Part shown: piece by piece, positions 9,901 through 16,244 of the stretch
How the letters are laid out: each line of letters starts with the position of its first letter
How positions within the stretch are numbered: position 1 is the first letter of the stretch
NCBI GenBank assembly: GCA_030692515.1
Contig: JAUXZS010000047.1
Location: forward strand, 1-64,000
Direction: 5' to 3'
Source: Bacteroidota bacterium
GTDB lineage: Bacteria > Bacteroidota > Bacteroidia > B-17B0 > Aurantibacillaceae
Length of the DNA stretch: 64,000 bases
The notes under the pieces: model-generated
Databases searched by the model: none
What the model was told of the DNA's origin: nothing
What the model saw: the letters and a program-made list of their open reading frames with translations, nothing else
Translations under genes and position numbers: made by a program

Positions 9901-10180
9901 TATGTTTCCGGTAGTATATAAAACGTTAGGAATAGGCAAGTTAATTGGTATGCCCGTTGCCGGAACCGGTACCGCTGTATGGTGGGAAAACTTACAAGAT
10001 AAAGAGTTAACTTTTGGTATTCCTCAAGTTGGTGTTGTAGATAATAATGGAAAATATTATGAAAATACGGAACTCGTGCCGGACATTCAACAAACCTTAG
10101 ACCCAAAATTAGCGCTAAAAGGCAGAGATCAACAATTAGAGAAAGCGGTGGAGGAATTAATGAAGGGGGTTAAGAAGTAA
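6953..10180 (+). CDS. Tricorn-like S41 peptidase with beta-propeller and PDZ domains, secreted
   Basis: This protein has 1075 aa. The frame is open from 6827, but ATG 6953 is chosen because it is followed immediately by a clean signal peptide (MNRLFLSFLLLSNFIFSQ); the upstream 42 codons look non-coding. The N-terminal half is a WD40-like/PD40 propeller with repeated SPDGK/SPDGKW motifs. A tricorn-type C1 region, a PDZ domain and an S41 catalytic domain follow. By analogy with tricorn, His762 (NASHTG), Ser980 (YSDAHMF) and Glu1037 (YENTELVPD) form the catalytic set. Bacterial tricorn-like proteins are thought to degrade peptides; here the signal peptide suggests periplasmic or outer-membrane location. 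It stands alone, 59 bases before the next start. Confidence 0.9.
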   Translation: MNRLFLSFLLLSNFIFSQNVDSPLWMRYPSISPDGKQIVFSFKGDLYKVDANGGAASVLTLSEGHDFMPVWSPDGKWIAFASDRYGNYDVYIMSSTGGSAKRLTHYSSPDYPYCFSPDGSQIYFGSTRVDINTSVVFPSGRLPELYSVPVIGGKESMVSSWPMEDVKLDATGTKFLYHDKKGGEDPWRKHHTSSITRDIWMYDKTADSYTKLTDFEGEDRTPILQKNDDVFYLSEKSGAYNIWKFNLKEPATKTQITKYEKNPVRFLSSSKDGVLCFGFDGEIYTMQNGEAKKVSISIITDERFNQQQNFVKNSGATEMSVSPNGKEVAFVLRGEIFVTSIEGGTTKRITNTPQQERSVSFSNDGRSLVYAAERNNIWGIYQTSIGRKEENNFFNSTLLNEETLVKTGKESFQPKYSPDATEVAFLEDRTAIKILNIKSKAVREILPATKNYSYSDGDQWFDWSPDGKYLLVNYLEDNNWLTQVGLIETTGKGKLINLSQSGYDNSNPKWMADGKMMIWFSNRHGMKNHASHGAQADVYGQFFDQKFYERFKLTNDEYLILKETEEKDKKKEGDKTANSKTLTPQPKEIKIDFEGLLDRKERLTMHSSDLSDALIANNGEQLYYLCKYEKGFDIWVHSFKDNETKLFLKLGAPSASDLSIDKEGKNLFLLADGKLLKIAIDKKEKKEIAFKADMELKTVEERAYFFEHIWRQVNNKFYVTNLQGTDWDYYKKQYAKFLPYINNNRDFAEMLSEFLGELNASHTGCRANPKFENPDETAALGVYYDESYTGKGMKIIEVMDKSPLQNITTQIKEGTIIEKIDGVIIDHAIVNYWDLLNRKNNKTILLSLIDSKSGKRWEETVKPISLAEQNELMYQRWIKNRQKETEKLSAGKLGFMHVKAMNNDGFRAFYEQVLGKYPNKDALIVDTRFNGGGWLHDDLATFLSGKKYIEFVPRERKIGVEPGNKWRQPSAVLISEGNYSDAHMFPVVYKTLGIGKLIGMPVAGTGTAVWWENLQDKELTFGIPQVGVVDNNGKYYENTELVPDIQQTLDPKLALKGRDQQLEKAVEELMKGVKK

Positions 10181-10199
10181 AATTAGTTATTTGCAATTA

Positions 10200-10214
10200 G
10201 TTAGCGGTCATGCT
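10200..10214. repeat. Left arm of inverted repeat flanking the serine hydrolase gene
   Basis: GTTAGCGGTCATGCT lies just before the serine hydrolase gene. Its reverse complement, with one inserted base, occurs at 11676-11691 just after the stop codon. No target-site duplication or recombinase gene was found. Confidence 0.5.
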
Positions 10215-10239
10215 GACAAAACGAAACAACATAACGACT

Positions 10240-11676
10240 ATGAAATTTAATTTGACAATACTTTTGCTGTTAATTTACGTTTTGACCAATGCACAACAAA
10301 TTTCCAAGACAGATGAAATTTTTGTTGATAGTGTTATGAACTCATACTTTAAACCTAATGGACCTGGGGCGGTAATTTTAATTGCGAAAAAAGGAGTTCC
10401 TGTTCTAAAAAAAGCTTACGGTCTTGCTAATATTGAATTGAATGTTACTAATAAACCAGAATATGTTTTCAATATTGGCTCAATGTCAAAACAGTTTACC
10501 GCAATTTGTATTTTAAAACTCGCTCAGGACGGTAAACTTAAATTACAAGATGACATTAAAAAATATCTCATAGGCTATAACACACACGGACGAAATATTA
10601 CGATTGAAAATATACTCTATCACACAAGTGGTATATATAATTACTCCGACAAAGAAGATTTCTTTCCAAAGTCAGTCACAGACATATCGCCCGAAGATTT
10701 AAAAAAATCATTCATGAATGATTCGTTATTTTTCGAACCGAATTCAAATTGGAGCTATTGTAATTCGGGCTATGTGTTAGCAGGTTTAATAGTTGAAAAA
10801 GTTTCAGGAAAATCATTAGCTGAATTTCTGACAGAAAATATTTTTAAACCTTACGAAATGAAAAATAGTTTCGTTGGAAATGACGATAGCGTTTTTGTTA
10901 ATTCAGTTAACGGTTATGACAATGTTCAAGGTTTAGAAAATACTTTTGAAACAAAATATAAACCTGCTCAATTTATGAGTTGGACATTTTCTTATGGCGC
11001 AGGCGGCATCATTTCAATAGTTGACGATCTTTTAAAATATAATAATGCTCTTCTATCCGGAAAAATTCTTAAAAAAGAATGGTTAGAAAAAGCTTGGACT
11101 CCTTGTGTTTTACCTAATGGCAAATCGACAAATTATGGATTTGGTTGGGCAGTTGGAAATTATCAAGGTTTAAAATTTGTAGCGCACGGCGGTGGACTAA
11201 ACGGTTTCCGTTCTTATGGAGTTCTTTTCCCGAATGAGCAATTGTATGTTGCTGTTCTATCAAACACAAGTGCAAAAACTCCTGTAACATATGCTTCACC
11301 AATCGCTTTTAAATTAGCTGGTAAACCTTTACCAAAATTAGAAGAGATTACAATTGTAAAAAAAATACTAGATGAATATAAAGGGGTTTATGTAATTAAT
11401 TCCCCTGCGCATGACTTTCTGCCAACAGAAAGGTATATAACTATTAAGGACAACAAGCTATTTGCGCAGTTAAAAGAAGGAGACGAACTTGAGGACGCAG
11501 TTGAACTATTTACTATTGACAAAGACTTTTTTGGAAGAAAAAATAGCCCTCAGTGTTTTCAATTCATTAGAGACAAAAAAGGTAAAGTAATTTCAATTGA
11601 GGTTTTCAATTCGCCAATTCAATACGGACCTTACGAAACAAACATTAAGACTGACAAACAACTGCCTACAAAATAA
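10240..11676 (+). CDS. Beta-lactamase-fold serine hydrolase (class C/ penicillin-binding-protein-like), secreted
   Basis: This protein has 478 aa from ATG 10240; the frame opens at 10210, but the later ATG begins a signal peptide (MKFNLTILLLLIYVLTNAQ). The beta-lactamase/AmpC-like fold is shown by Ser81-x-x-Lys84 (GSMSKQF), Tyr173-x-Asn175 (SYCNSGY) and His316-Gly-Gly-Gly (AHGGG, replacing KTG). A C-terminal extension of about 130 residues follows. The family includes D-aminopeptidases, esterases and peptidoglycan enzymes; the substrate cannot be read from the sequence, and drug resistance should not be assumed. The gene is bracketed by an inverted repeat (10200-10214 and 11676-11691) and borders a repeat-rich stretch, so it may be acquired (inference). 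Confidence 0.87.
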   Translation: MKFNLTILLLLIYVLTNAQQISKTDEIFVDSVMNSYFKPNGPGAVILIAKKGVPVLKKAYGLANIELNVTNKPEYVFNIGSMSKQFTAICILKLAQDGKLKLQDDIKKYLIGYNTHGRNITIENILYHTSGIYNYSDKEDFFPKSVTDISPEDLKKSFMNDSLFFEPNSNWSYCNSGYVLAGLIVEKVSGKSLAEFLTENIFKPYEMKNSFVGNDDSVFVNSVNGYDNVQGLENTFETKYKPAQFMSWTFSYGAGGIISIVDDLLKYNNALLSGKILKKEWLEKAWTPCVLPNGKSTNYGFGWAVGNYQGLKFVAHGGGLNGFRSYGVLFPNEQLYVAVLSNTSAKTPVTYASPIAFKLAGKPLPKLEEITIVKKILDEYKGVYVINSPAHDFLPTERYITIKDNKLFAQLKEGDELEDAVELFTIDKDFFGRKNSPQCFQFIRDKKGKVISIEVFNSPIQYGPYETNIKTDKQLPTK

Positions 11677-11691
11677 GCATGAACCGCTAAC
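11676..11691. repeat. Right arm of inverted repeat flanking the serine hydrolase gene
   Basis: AGCATGAACCGCTAAC starts on the last base of the hydrolase stop codon. It is the inverted partner of 10200-10214, matching over 15 bases with one extra base. The pairing distance (about 1.46 kb) is exactly one gene. Confidence 0.5.
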
Positions 11692-11697
11692 AGCAAC

Positions 11698-11981
11698 CTC
11701 GCTCTGCGGAATTTGTAATTCGGTGGCACAAAGATTCCGGAGGAGCCAACCATTTCCAAAAACCATAAACCAATCTTATTGCCTGAGAGAGGCAAGACCA
11801 CACACAATGTTTGTCTCCTAACGGAGCCATAAAATCTCTTTTCAATCTATTCTATAATATTTTGTCCCTACGGGACAAATTAAAAACCACACTTTCTTTA
11901 GCCCGAAATCGTTAATAGTGAGTTATAGCGGCGTATTATTAGCTAATCCCTAATTACTCTTAACCCTTCTAATCCCTTCCG
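11698..11981. repeat. Hairpin-mosaic direct repeat, copy A (about 285 bp)
   Basis: This non-coding block recurs at 12835-13119 with roughly 85% identity by eye. It is a chain of small stem-loops: a degenerate palindrome around 11703-11726, TTGCCT-GAGAG-AGGCAA (11779-11795), CTCC-TAAC-GGAG (about 11816-11827), and TTTGTCCC-TAC-GGGACAAA (11861-11879). An AT-rich tail contains CGAAATCGTTAATAGTGA. It fills the gap after the serine hydrolase. No credible protein is encoded; the open frame across 11597-11821 is chance. Copies A and B flank the outer-membrane protein gene. Confidence 0.8.
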
Positions 11982-11983
11982 TT

Positions 11984-12006
11984 CCGCAGAATTTATAATT
12001 CTGCGG
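11984..12006. repeat. Perfect 10-bp-arm palindrome (CCGCAGAATT family)
   Basis: CCGCAGAATT and AATTCTGCGG flank a TAT loop. The same palindrome with a TGT loop is at 12841-12863, and degenerate relatives are at about 11703-11726 and 12802-12822. The bases after it (CACAAAAGTTCTTAAGGAA) match those after the palindrome at the start of copy B, so this is the beginning of a further, truncated repeat unit. REP-like elements mobilised by RAYT-type transposases look like this, but no such transposase is in the window. Confidence 0.75.
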
Positions 12007-12082
12007 CACAAAAGTTCTTAAGGAATCAACCATTTCCGCAAGACGAAAAACGCTTTGTTAGACAAAATACTTACTAACCATT

Positions 12083-12730
12083 TTACTCGATGACTTGCGA
12101 TTGCTTGGTACCTGAGGCTTTAAAACTTATTTGACGGCTAACAGCAAGAACGATACTTCTATTGTAAACTTGATGAGAAGTTCCCGGTAATTGTTTTCTA
12201 ACTGGAAGAAGTGAGTGAATCAATCGCACTCCTACACGCCACTTTTCATTAAATACGTAACCAGTACCTAGATTAAAAGTAAAGTCTTTATTACTAAAGG
12301 GATAAAGGTCTGTTTGGAAAGGAAACGCTCCTCTGTCCGTATATTCTCCAGTATTGATTAATGCTGCTAATGCCGGACCAAATTCAAAGTAACCTTGTTT
12401 CTTGTTATATTGAAAGAGGATTGGGACTTCAAAGTAAGATAGACGTAAAAAATAATCGCCATAATTGGATTTACCTTGATTGTTTCCCGCGGTTCCTTTG
12501 CCAATCATACTTAGCTCAGACTGCATAGTCCACTTTTTACTTATTTTTATCTGAACCCACATTCCACCCAACAAGGCAGGTTTTGGATGAGTTTTTACGG
12601 GATATCCTGTAATAGTGTGCATTCCTAAACCTAATTTAAGCCCAACTTTACATTGAGTTTTTAATTTACTTTGAGAACAAACATCAATACAAATAATTGA
12701 CATGACAAAAAAAATGAAAAGCTTTTTCAC
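12083..12730 (-). CDS. Outer-membrane beta-barrel protein (porin-family, OMP_b-brl-like)
   Basis: This protein has 215 aa from GTG 12730. The frame is open further upstream to 12886 but that part runs into the repeat block, whereas the GTG starts a signal peptide (VKKLFIFFVMSIICIDVCSQ). The mature part has alternating hydrophobic strands and typical segments (KVGLKLGLGMHTI, MQSELSMIGKG, YFEVPILFQYN, FEFGPALAALI), like the small eight-stranded barrels common in Bacteroidota. No ligand can be inferred. The gene sits alone between two copies of a 285-bp hairpin repeat, which raises the possibility of a mobile or duplicated segment. Confidence 0.8.
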   Translation of the reverse strand: MKKLFIFFVMSIICIDVCSQSKLKTQCKVGLKLGLGMHTITGYPVKTHPKPALLGGMWVQIKISKKWTMQSELSMIGKGTAGNNQGKSNYGDYFLRLSYFEVPILFQYNKKQGYFEFGPALAALINTGEYTDRGAFPFQTDLYPFSNKDFTFNLGTGYVFNEKWRVGVRLIHSLLPVRKQLPGTSHQVYNRSIVLAVSRQISFKASGTKQSQVIE

Positions 12731-12834
12731 TTGTAATAAACGGAGTTTGCGTTGAAAAATTGTTACTGTCCAGAGAAAATATATGCCTGCAGACATCGGC
12801 ACAGCAGAATTTATAATTGTGCAGGATTGTGGTT

Positions 12835-13119
12835 CTCGCTCCGCAGAATTTGTAATTCTGCGGCACAAAGGTTTCGAAGGAATCAACCAATTCTAAAAAC
12901 CATAAACCAATCTTATTGCCTCCGAGAGGCACGACCATACTAAATGTTTGACTCCTAACGGAGCCGTAAAATCTCTTTTCAATCTATTCTATAATATTTT
13001 GTCCCTACGGGACAAATTAAAAACGGCACTTTCTTTAGCCCGAAATCGTTAATAGTGATTCATAGCAGCTTACTATTAACTAATTCCTATTAACTCTTAA
13101 CCCTTCAAATCCTTTCCAT
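12835..13119. repeat. Hairpin-mosaic direct repeat, copy B (about 285 bp)
   Basis: This is the second copy of the block at 11698-11981, same orientation. It begins CTCGCT plus the perfect palindrome at 12841-12863, then TGCCTC-CGA-GAGGCA, CTCC-TAAC-GGAG, TTTGTCCC-TAC-GGGACAAA (12998-13016) and the shared tail (CGAAATCGTTAATAGTGA). A degenerate palindrome lies just before it at 12802-12822. Hairpin arms are conserved between copies while several linkers differ. The stretch 13120-13186 after it holds nothing recognisable. Confidence 0.8.
12841..12863. repeat. Perfect palindrome at the start of copy B
   Basis: CCGCAGAATT and AATTCTGCGG flank a TGT loop, identical in both arms to the palindrome at 11984-12006. 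It lies 9 bases after a degenerate version and at the same place in the unit as the degenerate copy at 11703-11726. Confidence 0.75.
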
Positions 13120-13186
13120 TGCTCACATTCCCCAACAATTAACATAATAAGGCTAAAGAAAATAGTTTTATTGTTAATAAATTGTT

Positions 13187-13194
13187 TACATTTG
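13187..13194 (+). promoter_or_regulatory. Candidate -7 box for the RhlE-type helicase gene
   Basis: TACATTTG is an exact match to TAnnTTTG. It would start a transcript near 13200 with a leader of about 138 nt before the ATG at 13338. A long leader is common for cold-induced RNA helicase genes. No well-spaced TTG at -33 was found. Confidence 0.4.
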
Positions 13195-13337
13195 CGTACT
13201 TCTTTAGAAGATTGTATCTCAATCACGTTTGTAACACCTTAATTGCAATTCGATAAATTTTACACTTTTCTTAGATTAACAAAAAAAGTGCGTGACGAAA
13301 TCTCATGCTAAAATTTATATTAACGAAAAAACAATTA

Positions 13338-14468
13338 ATGACATTTTCAAACTTAAAACTTATTAAGCCACTAGTTCTGGCATTAGACAAAAAAGGGTAT
13401 ACACAACCCACACCAATTCAAGAACAATCCATCCCACATATTTTAGAAGGAAGAGATATTTTTGGTTGCGCGCAAACAGGTACAGGTAAAACAGCAGCAT
13501 TTGCATTACCAATTTTACAATTATTATCAGAAAGAAAAACAAATCAAAATCCACGCCCTATTAAAGCGCTTATTTTAGCGCCAACCCGCGAATTAGCTTC
13601 ACAAATAAGTGAGAATTTTGCGGCCTATGGCAACAATTTAGGGATTTCGCATTGCACAATATTTGGCGGCGTATCACAAGGTCCACAGGTTAATAATTTA
13701 AGAAGAGGTGTTGATGTTTTAATAGCAACACCGGGTCGCTTATTAGACCTTATGAACCAGGGATTTATAAAACTACACAATATTGAATTTTTTGTATTAG
13801 ATGAAGCAGATCGCATGCTAGATATGGGCTTTATTAATGATATTAAAAAAATCATTCCTAAACTTCCAGCTAAACGTCAGACTTTATTTTTCTCTGCTAC
13901 AGCGGCTCCGGATATTATGAAATTAGCAAATACTATCCTTAAAGAGCCTGTAAGTGTAACGGTTAACCCGGTTTCTTCAACAGCAACTTTGGTAACGCAA
14001 ACCGTTTATTATGTTAAAAAAGAGAATAAACGTGGATTGTTAAAATTTGTACTAAGTAACGGTAAAATTGAGCATGCTCTGGTTTTTACTCGTACTAAGC
14101 GTGGAGCAGACAGAGTTGCAAAGGATTTGAACAGCATGGGGGTTTCGGCAGAAGCAATTCATGGTAATAAATCTCAAGGTGCAAGAGAAAGAGCATTAAA
14201 AGGTTTTAAGAACAGAACTATTCGTATATTAGTAGCCACAGATATTGCATCTAGAGGAATTGATGTAGACAAATTATCACACGTAATTAACTACGAAATT
14301 CCTGAGCAGGCAGAAACTTATGTTCACCGTATTGGAAGAACAGGTAGAGCCGGCGAATCTGGAGTAGCAATGTCGTTTTGTACACATGAAGAAATGCCAT
14401 ATTTAAAAGACATAAATAAATTAATAAAGAAAAATATTGAGGTTGTATCTACTCATCCATTTAATTAA
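13338..14468 (+). CDS. DEAD-box ATP-dependent RNA helicase, RhlE type
   Basis: This protein has 376 aa. ATG 13338 is preferred to 13305 because the family begins at the TFSNLKLIKP segment. The helicase motifs are complete: Q motif (GYTQPTPIQ), motif I AQTGTGKT (45-52), Ia PTRELA, GG, TPGRLLD, motif II DEAD (155-158), motif III SAT, and motif VI HRIGRTGRAG. The chain ends soon after the second RecA domain, without the basic tail often seen in longer relatives. It unwinds structured RNA in ribosome assembly, mRNA decay or cold adaptation. A cold-shock protein gene follows 73 bases later, supporting a cold-response role (inference). Confidence 0.94.
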   Translation: MTFSNLKLIKPLVLALDKKGYTQPTPIQEQSIPHILEGRDIFGCAQTGTGKTAAFALPILQLLSERKTNQNPRPIKALILAPTRELASQISENFAAYGNNLGISHCTIFGGVSQGPQVNNLRRGVDVLIATPGRLLDLMNQGFIKLHNIEFFVLDEADRMLDMGFINDIKKIIPKLPAKRQTLFFSATAAPDIMKLANTILKEPVSVTVNPVSSTATLVTQTVYYVKKENKRGLLKFVLSNGKIEHALVFTRTKRGADRVAKDLNSMGVSAEAIHGNKSQGARERALKGFKNRTIRILVATDIASRGIDVDKLSHVINYEIPEQAETYVHRIGRTGRAGESGVAMSFCTHEEMPYLKDINKLIKKNIEVVSTHPFN

Positions 14469-14541
14469 TCAGATACAGAAATAAAAAAACAAATAAATAA
14501 CCAGTTTCGTATAAAATCGGGACAAAAAAAACAACAACAAA

Positions 14542-14730
14542 ATGAAAACAGGAGTAGTAAAATTCTTTAACGAAGCAAAAGGCTTTGGATTTATTAAAGA
14601 AGACGGTGGACAAGAAATCTTTGTACACGCATCAGGATTAAAAGAAGATATTCGTGAAAACGACAATGTAGTATTTGAAATCCAAGAAGGAAAAAAAGGC
14701 TTAAACGCTGTTAACGTAAAGTTAGCTTAA
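14542..14730 (+). CDS. Cold-shock domain protein (CspA family)
   Basis: This 62-residue OB-fold nucleic-acid chaperone has both RNA-binding motifs: RNP1 KGFGFI (13-18) and RNP2 IFVHAS (26-31). It is slightly shorter than the usual 65-70 residues but complete, ending in NAVNVKLA. It binds single-stranded RNA or DNA and melts secondary structure, often at low temperature. It follows the RhlE-type helicase in the same direction and is closed by a strong terminator, so the two could share a transcript. Confidence 0.95.
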   Translation: MKTGVVKFFNEAKGFGFIKEDGGQEIFVHASGLKEDIRENDNVVFEIQEGKKGLNAVNVKLA

Positions 14731-14755
14731 TCTTTTTTTAGATTTCCTGCTTATT

Positions 14756-14787
14756 AAAAAAGCCTTTCAGAAATGAGAGGCTTTTTT
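14756..14787. terminator. Bidirectional intrinsic terminator
   Basis: AAAAAAGCCTTTC and GAGAGGCTTTTTT form a 13-bp stem with one G-U pair and a 6-nt loop (AGAAAT), flanked by A and T runs. It lies between the convergent cold-shock and EEP-family genes and can serve both. Confidence 0.85.
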
Positions 14788-14809
14788 ATTTATAAAAATT
14801 TAAAATGAT

Positions 14810-15868
14810 TTATTTTTTTATGGAATTTTCTTTTGCGATCACAATGTAAACAGGAAAATGGTCGCTGTAACCAGCAGTATAAGTACCGCCACTATAAGTT
14901 CTAAAAGGATAATCTTTATAATTTCCATAATCGCTTTTTAAATAAGCTTTATTAAAAATTCTTACTGCATGATATTGCCAGGTTTCATAATTTTTTGGAA
15001 ACCAAGTTTTATTTAAAATTATCTGGTCAAATAAATTCCAACTATCTTGCCAAGCTAATGAACCTATACCCTCTTTAAATGGTTTTTCCATAGGATTAAA
15101 ATATTGATCTTCGGTGCATTTCGTATAATCGCTATTTGTGTTAATCACTTTTTTTATACTCACATTAATTGGGTCGTCATTAAAATCGCCCATTATGGCA
15201 ATCTTAGCTGAAGGGTCTGCTGTTGTTATGCTATCTGAGATATGACGAGCAACTTTTGCCGCGGCATTTCTATTTGGTCGGCTTGCCATTTCTCCTCCTC
15301 TTCGCGAAGGCCAATGATTTACTAAAACAGTTAATGGCTCGCCTAAAAAAGAACCACTAACTACTAAAATATCGCGGGTTTTATGTGCTGAATCCGTTAC
15401 TAAAGTAACATGATAAGAAACTGCTTTTGTAACTTTAAAATAAGTAGGATTATAAATAAAAGATGCGTCTACACCACGAGCATCTGGCCCTTCGATATGA
15501 ATAATTTGATAATTACGTTTTTTTAATTTTGGTGAATTTACCAAATCCTGAACAACACTTTTATTTTCAATTTCACATAAACCCAAAATAGCCAAGCCAT
15601 CAGGAGTTACATCTGTTGCCATTTGCGAAATCACATCTGCTAAGTGCTCAATTTTTGTACGGTAACGTACGCCATCCCATGCATTTTTACCAGAAGGTGT
15701 AAATTCCTCATCGTTTTTCCATTGATCGTTTAAGGTATCATACAAGTTTTCTACATTCCAAAATCCAATTGCAGAAATAAAATAATTTTTATCTTTTTCA
15801 AATTTCTGACTATAGCTATAAGATACAAATGCAATGAATGCAACAAAAAAAACATATTTTACCTTCAT
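14810..15868 (-). CDS. Endonuclease/exonuclease/phosphatase-family secreted protein
   Basis: This protein has 352 aa with signal peptide MKVKYVFFVAFIAFVSYSYSQ. The EEP (DNase I-like) fold is shown by FWNVENLYD near the start, GLCEIEN (metal-binding Glu), VNHWPSRRGG, GDFNDDP and a C-terminal SDHFPVY (catalytic Asp-His). The family includes extracellular nucleases and phosphodiesterases; the substrate is not certain. It diverges from a TonB receptor and a DUF5689-like lipoprotein gene. Genes of these three types are often neighbours in Bacteroidota, which would fit scavenging of nucleic acid or phosphate (inference). Confidence 0.88.
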   Translation of the reverse strand: MKVKYVFFVAFIAFVSYSYSQKFEKDKNYFISAIGFWNVENLYDTLNDQWKNDEEFTPSGKNAWDGVRYRTKIEHLADVISQMATDVTPDGLAILGLCEIENKSVVQDLVNSPKLKKRNYQIIHIEGPDARGVDASFIYNPTYFKVTKAVSYHVTLVTDSAHKTRDILVVSGSFLGEPLTVLVNHWPSRRGGEMASRPNRNAAAKVARHISDSITTADPSAKIAIMGDFNDDPINVSIKKVINTNSDYTKCTEDQYFNPMEKPFKEGIGSLAWQDSWNLFDQIILNKTWFPKNYETWQYHAVRIFNKAYLKSDYGNYKDYPFRTYSGGTYTAGYSDHFPVYIVIAKENSIKK

Positions 15869-16062
15869 ATTTAAATTTTAAGAGAGCCAAAAGTAATAAA
15901 TTAAATGAGCCCTTATGTTAAAACAAAGTTAGCTAATCTGAAGTTAGAAAGGTCAAAGTATAGCTGTTCATTTGTTTGACTTAAACCGTTTTAATAATAA
16001 ATTGCCAAAAATTGGTAATATTTTGTTTACAATTAGCTAATAATCCAAAACATAAATAATGA

Positions 16063-16070
16063 TATATTTG
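16063..16070 (+). promoter_or_regulatory. Candidate -7 box for TonB receptor gene
   Basis: TATATTTG matches TAnnTTTG exactly. No TTG is present at the right -33 spacing. A start about six bases downstream would give a long leader containing the inverted repeat at 16155-16200. Confidence 0.38.
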
Positions 16071-16154
16071 CCACGATTTAGTTCGAAGTGAACAACCTTG
16101 AGGTATTATAATGATTCTTTTATACTCCCGAAACCGCTTCATAATAGTTAGAAA

Positions 16155-16200
16155 TAATTAGAGTGGAGTTCTGTAGCAAACCAAAATTTCACTCTAATTA
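16155..16200 (+). promoter_or_regulatory. Perfect 11-bp inverted repeat in putative 5' leader
   Basis: TAATTAGAGTG (16155-16165) and CACTCTAATTA (16190-16200) are exact reverse complements separated by 24 bases, followed by TTTTAAAT. This could be an attenuator hairpin or a protein-binding site 45 bases before the ATG. Confidence 0.5.
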
Positions 16201-16244
16201 TTTTAAATAAAAATTTATTAAATTAGCTTAACGATATATTTAAA

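Larger units (their letters stand above)
15869..16244. other. 376-bp divergent intergenic region with possible structured leader
   Basis: No protein is encoded here. On the plus strand a TATATTTG box at 16063-16070 would give a leader of about 165 nt for the TonB receptor gene. Within that leader lie GTTCGAAGTGAAC (near 16081) and a perfect 11-bp inverted repeat (16155-16165 with 16190-16200). I could not match it to a riboswitch class. Confidence 0.55.

Noticed and set aside
10240-11676. Antibiotic-resistance beta-lactamase
   Set aside because: The motifs define the wider serine hydrolase family, with HGGG replacing KTG; nothing supports a true beta-lactamase.
10200-11691. Integron gene cassette with attC site
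   Set aside because: The repeats contain GTTAGC/GCTAAC, which superficially resembles attC cores, but they do not fit the RYYYAAC/GTTRRRY pattern, and no integron integrase is present.
11597-11821. Open reading frame of 74 codons over the serine hydrolase end and repeat copy A
   Set aside because: It overlaps a well-supported gene in another frame, runs into hairpin repeats, and has no protein-like composition.
12684-12943. Overlapping frames on both strands around repeat copy B
   Set aside because: They are created by the palindromic repeat; equivalent translated fragments (SYCLREARP) appear at both repeat copies, showing repeat origin, not a gene.
16071-16244. Known riboswitch (cobalamin, TPP, SAM) in the TonB receptor leader
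   Set aside because: I could not find the conserved cores of these classes by eye; only an inverted repeat is evident.
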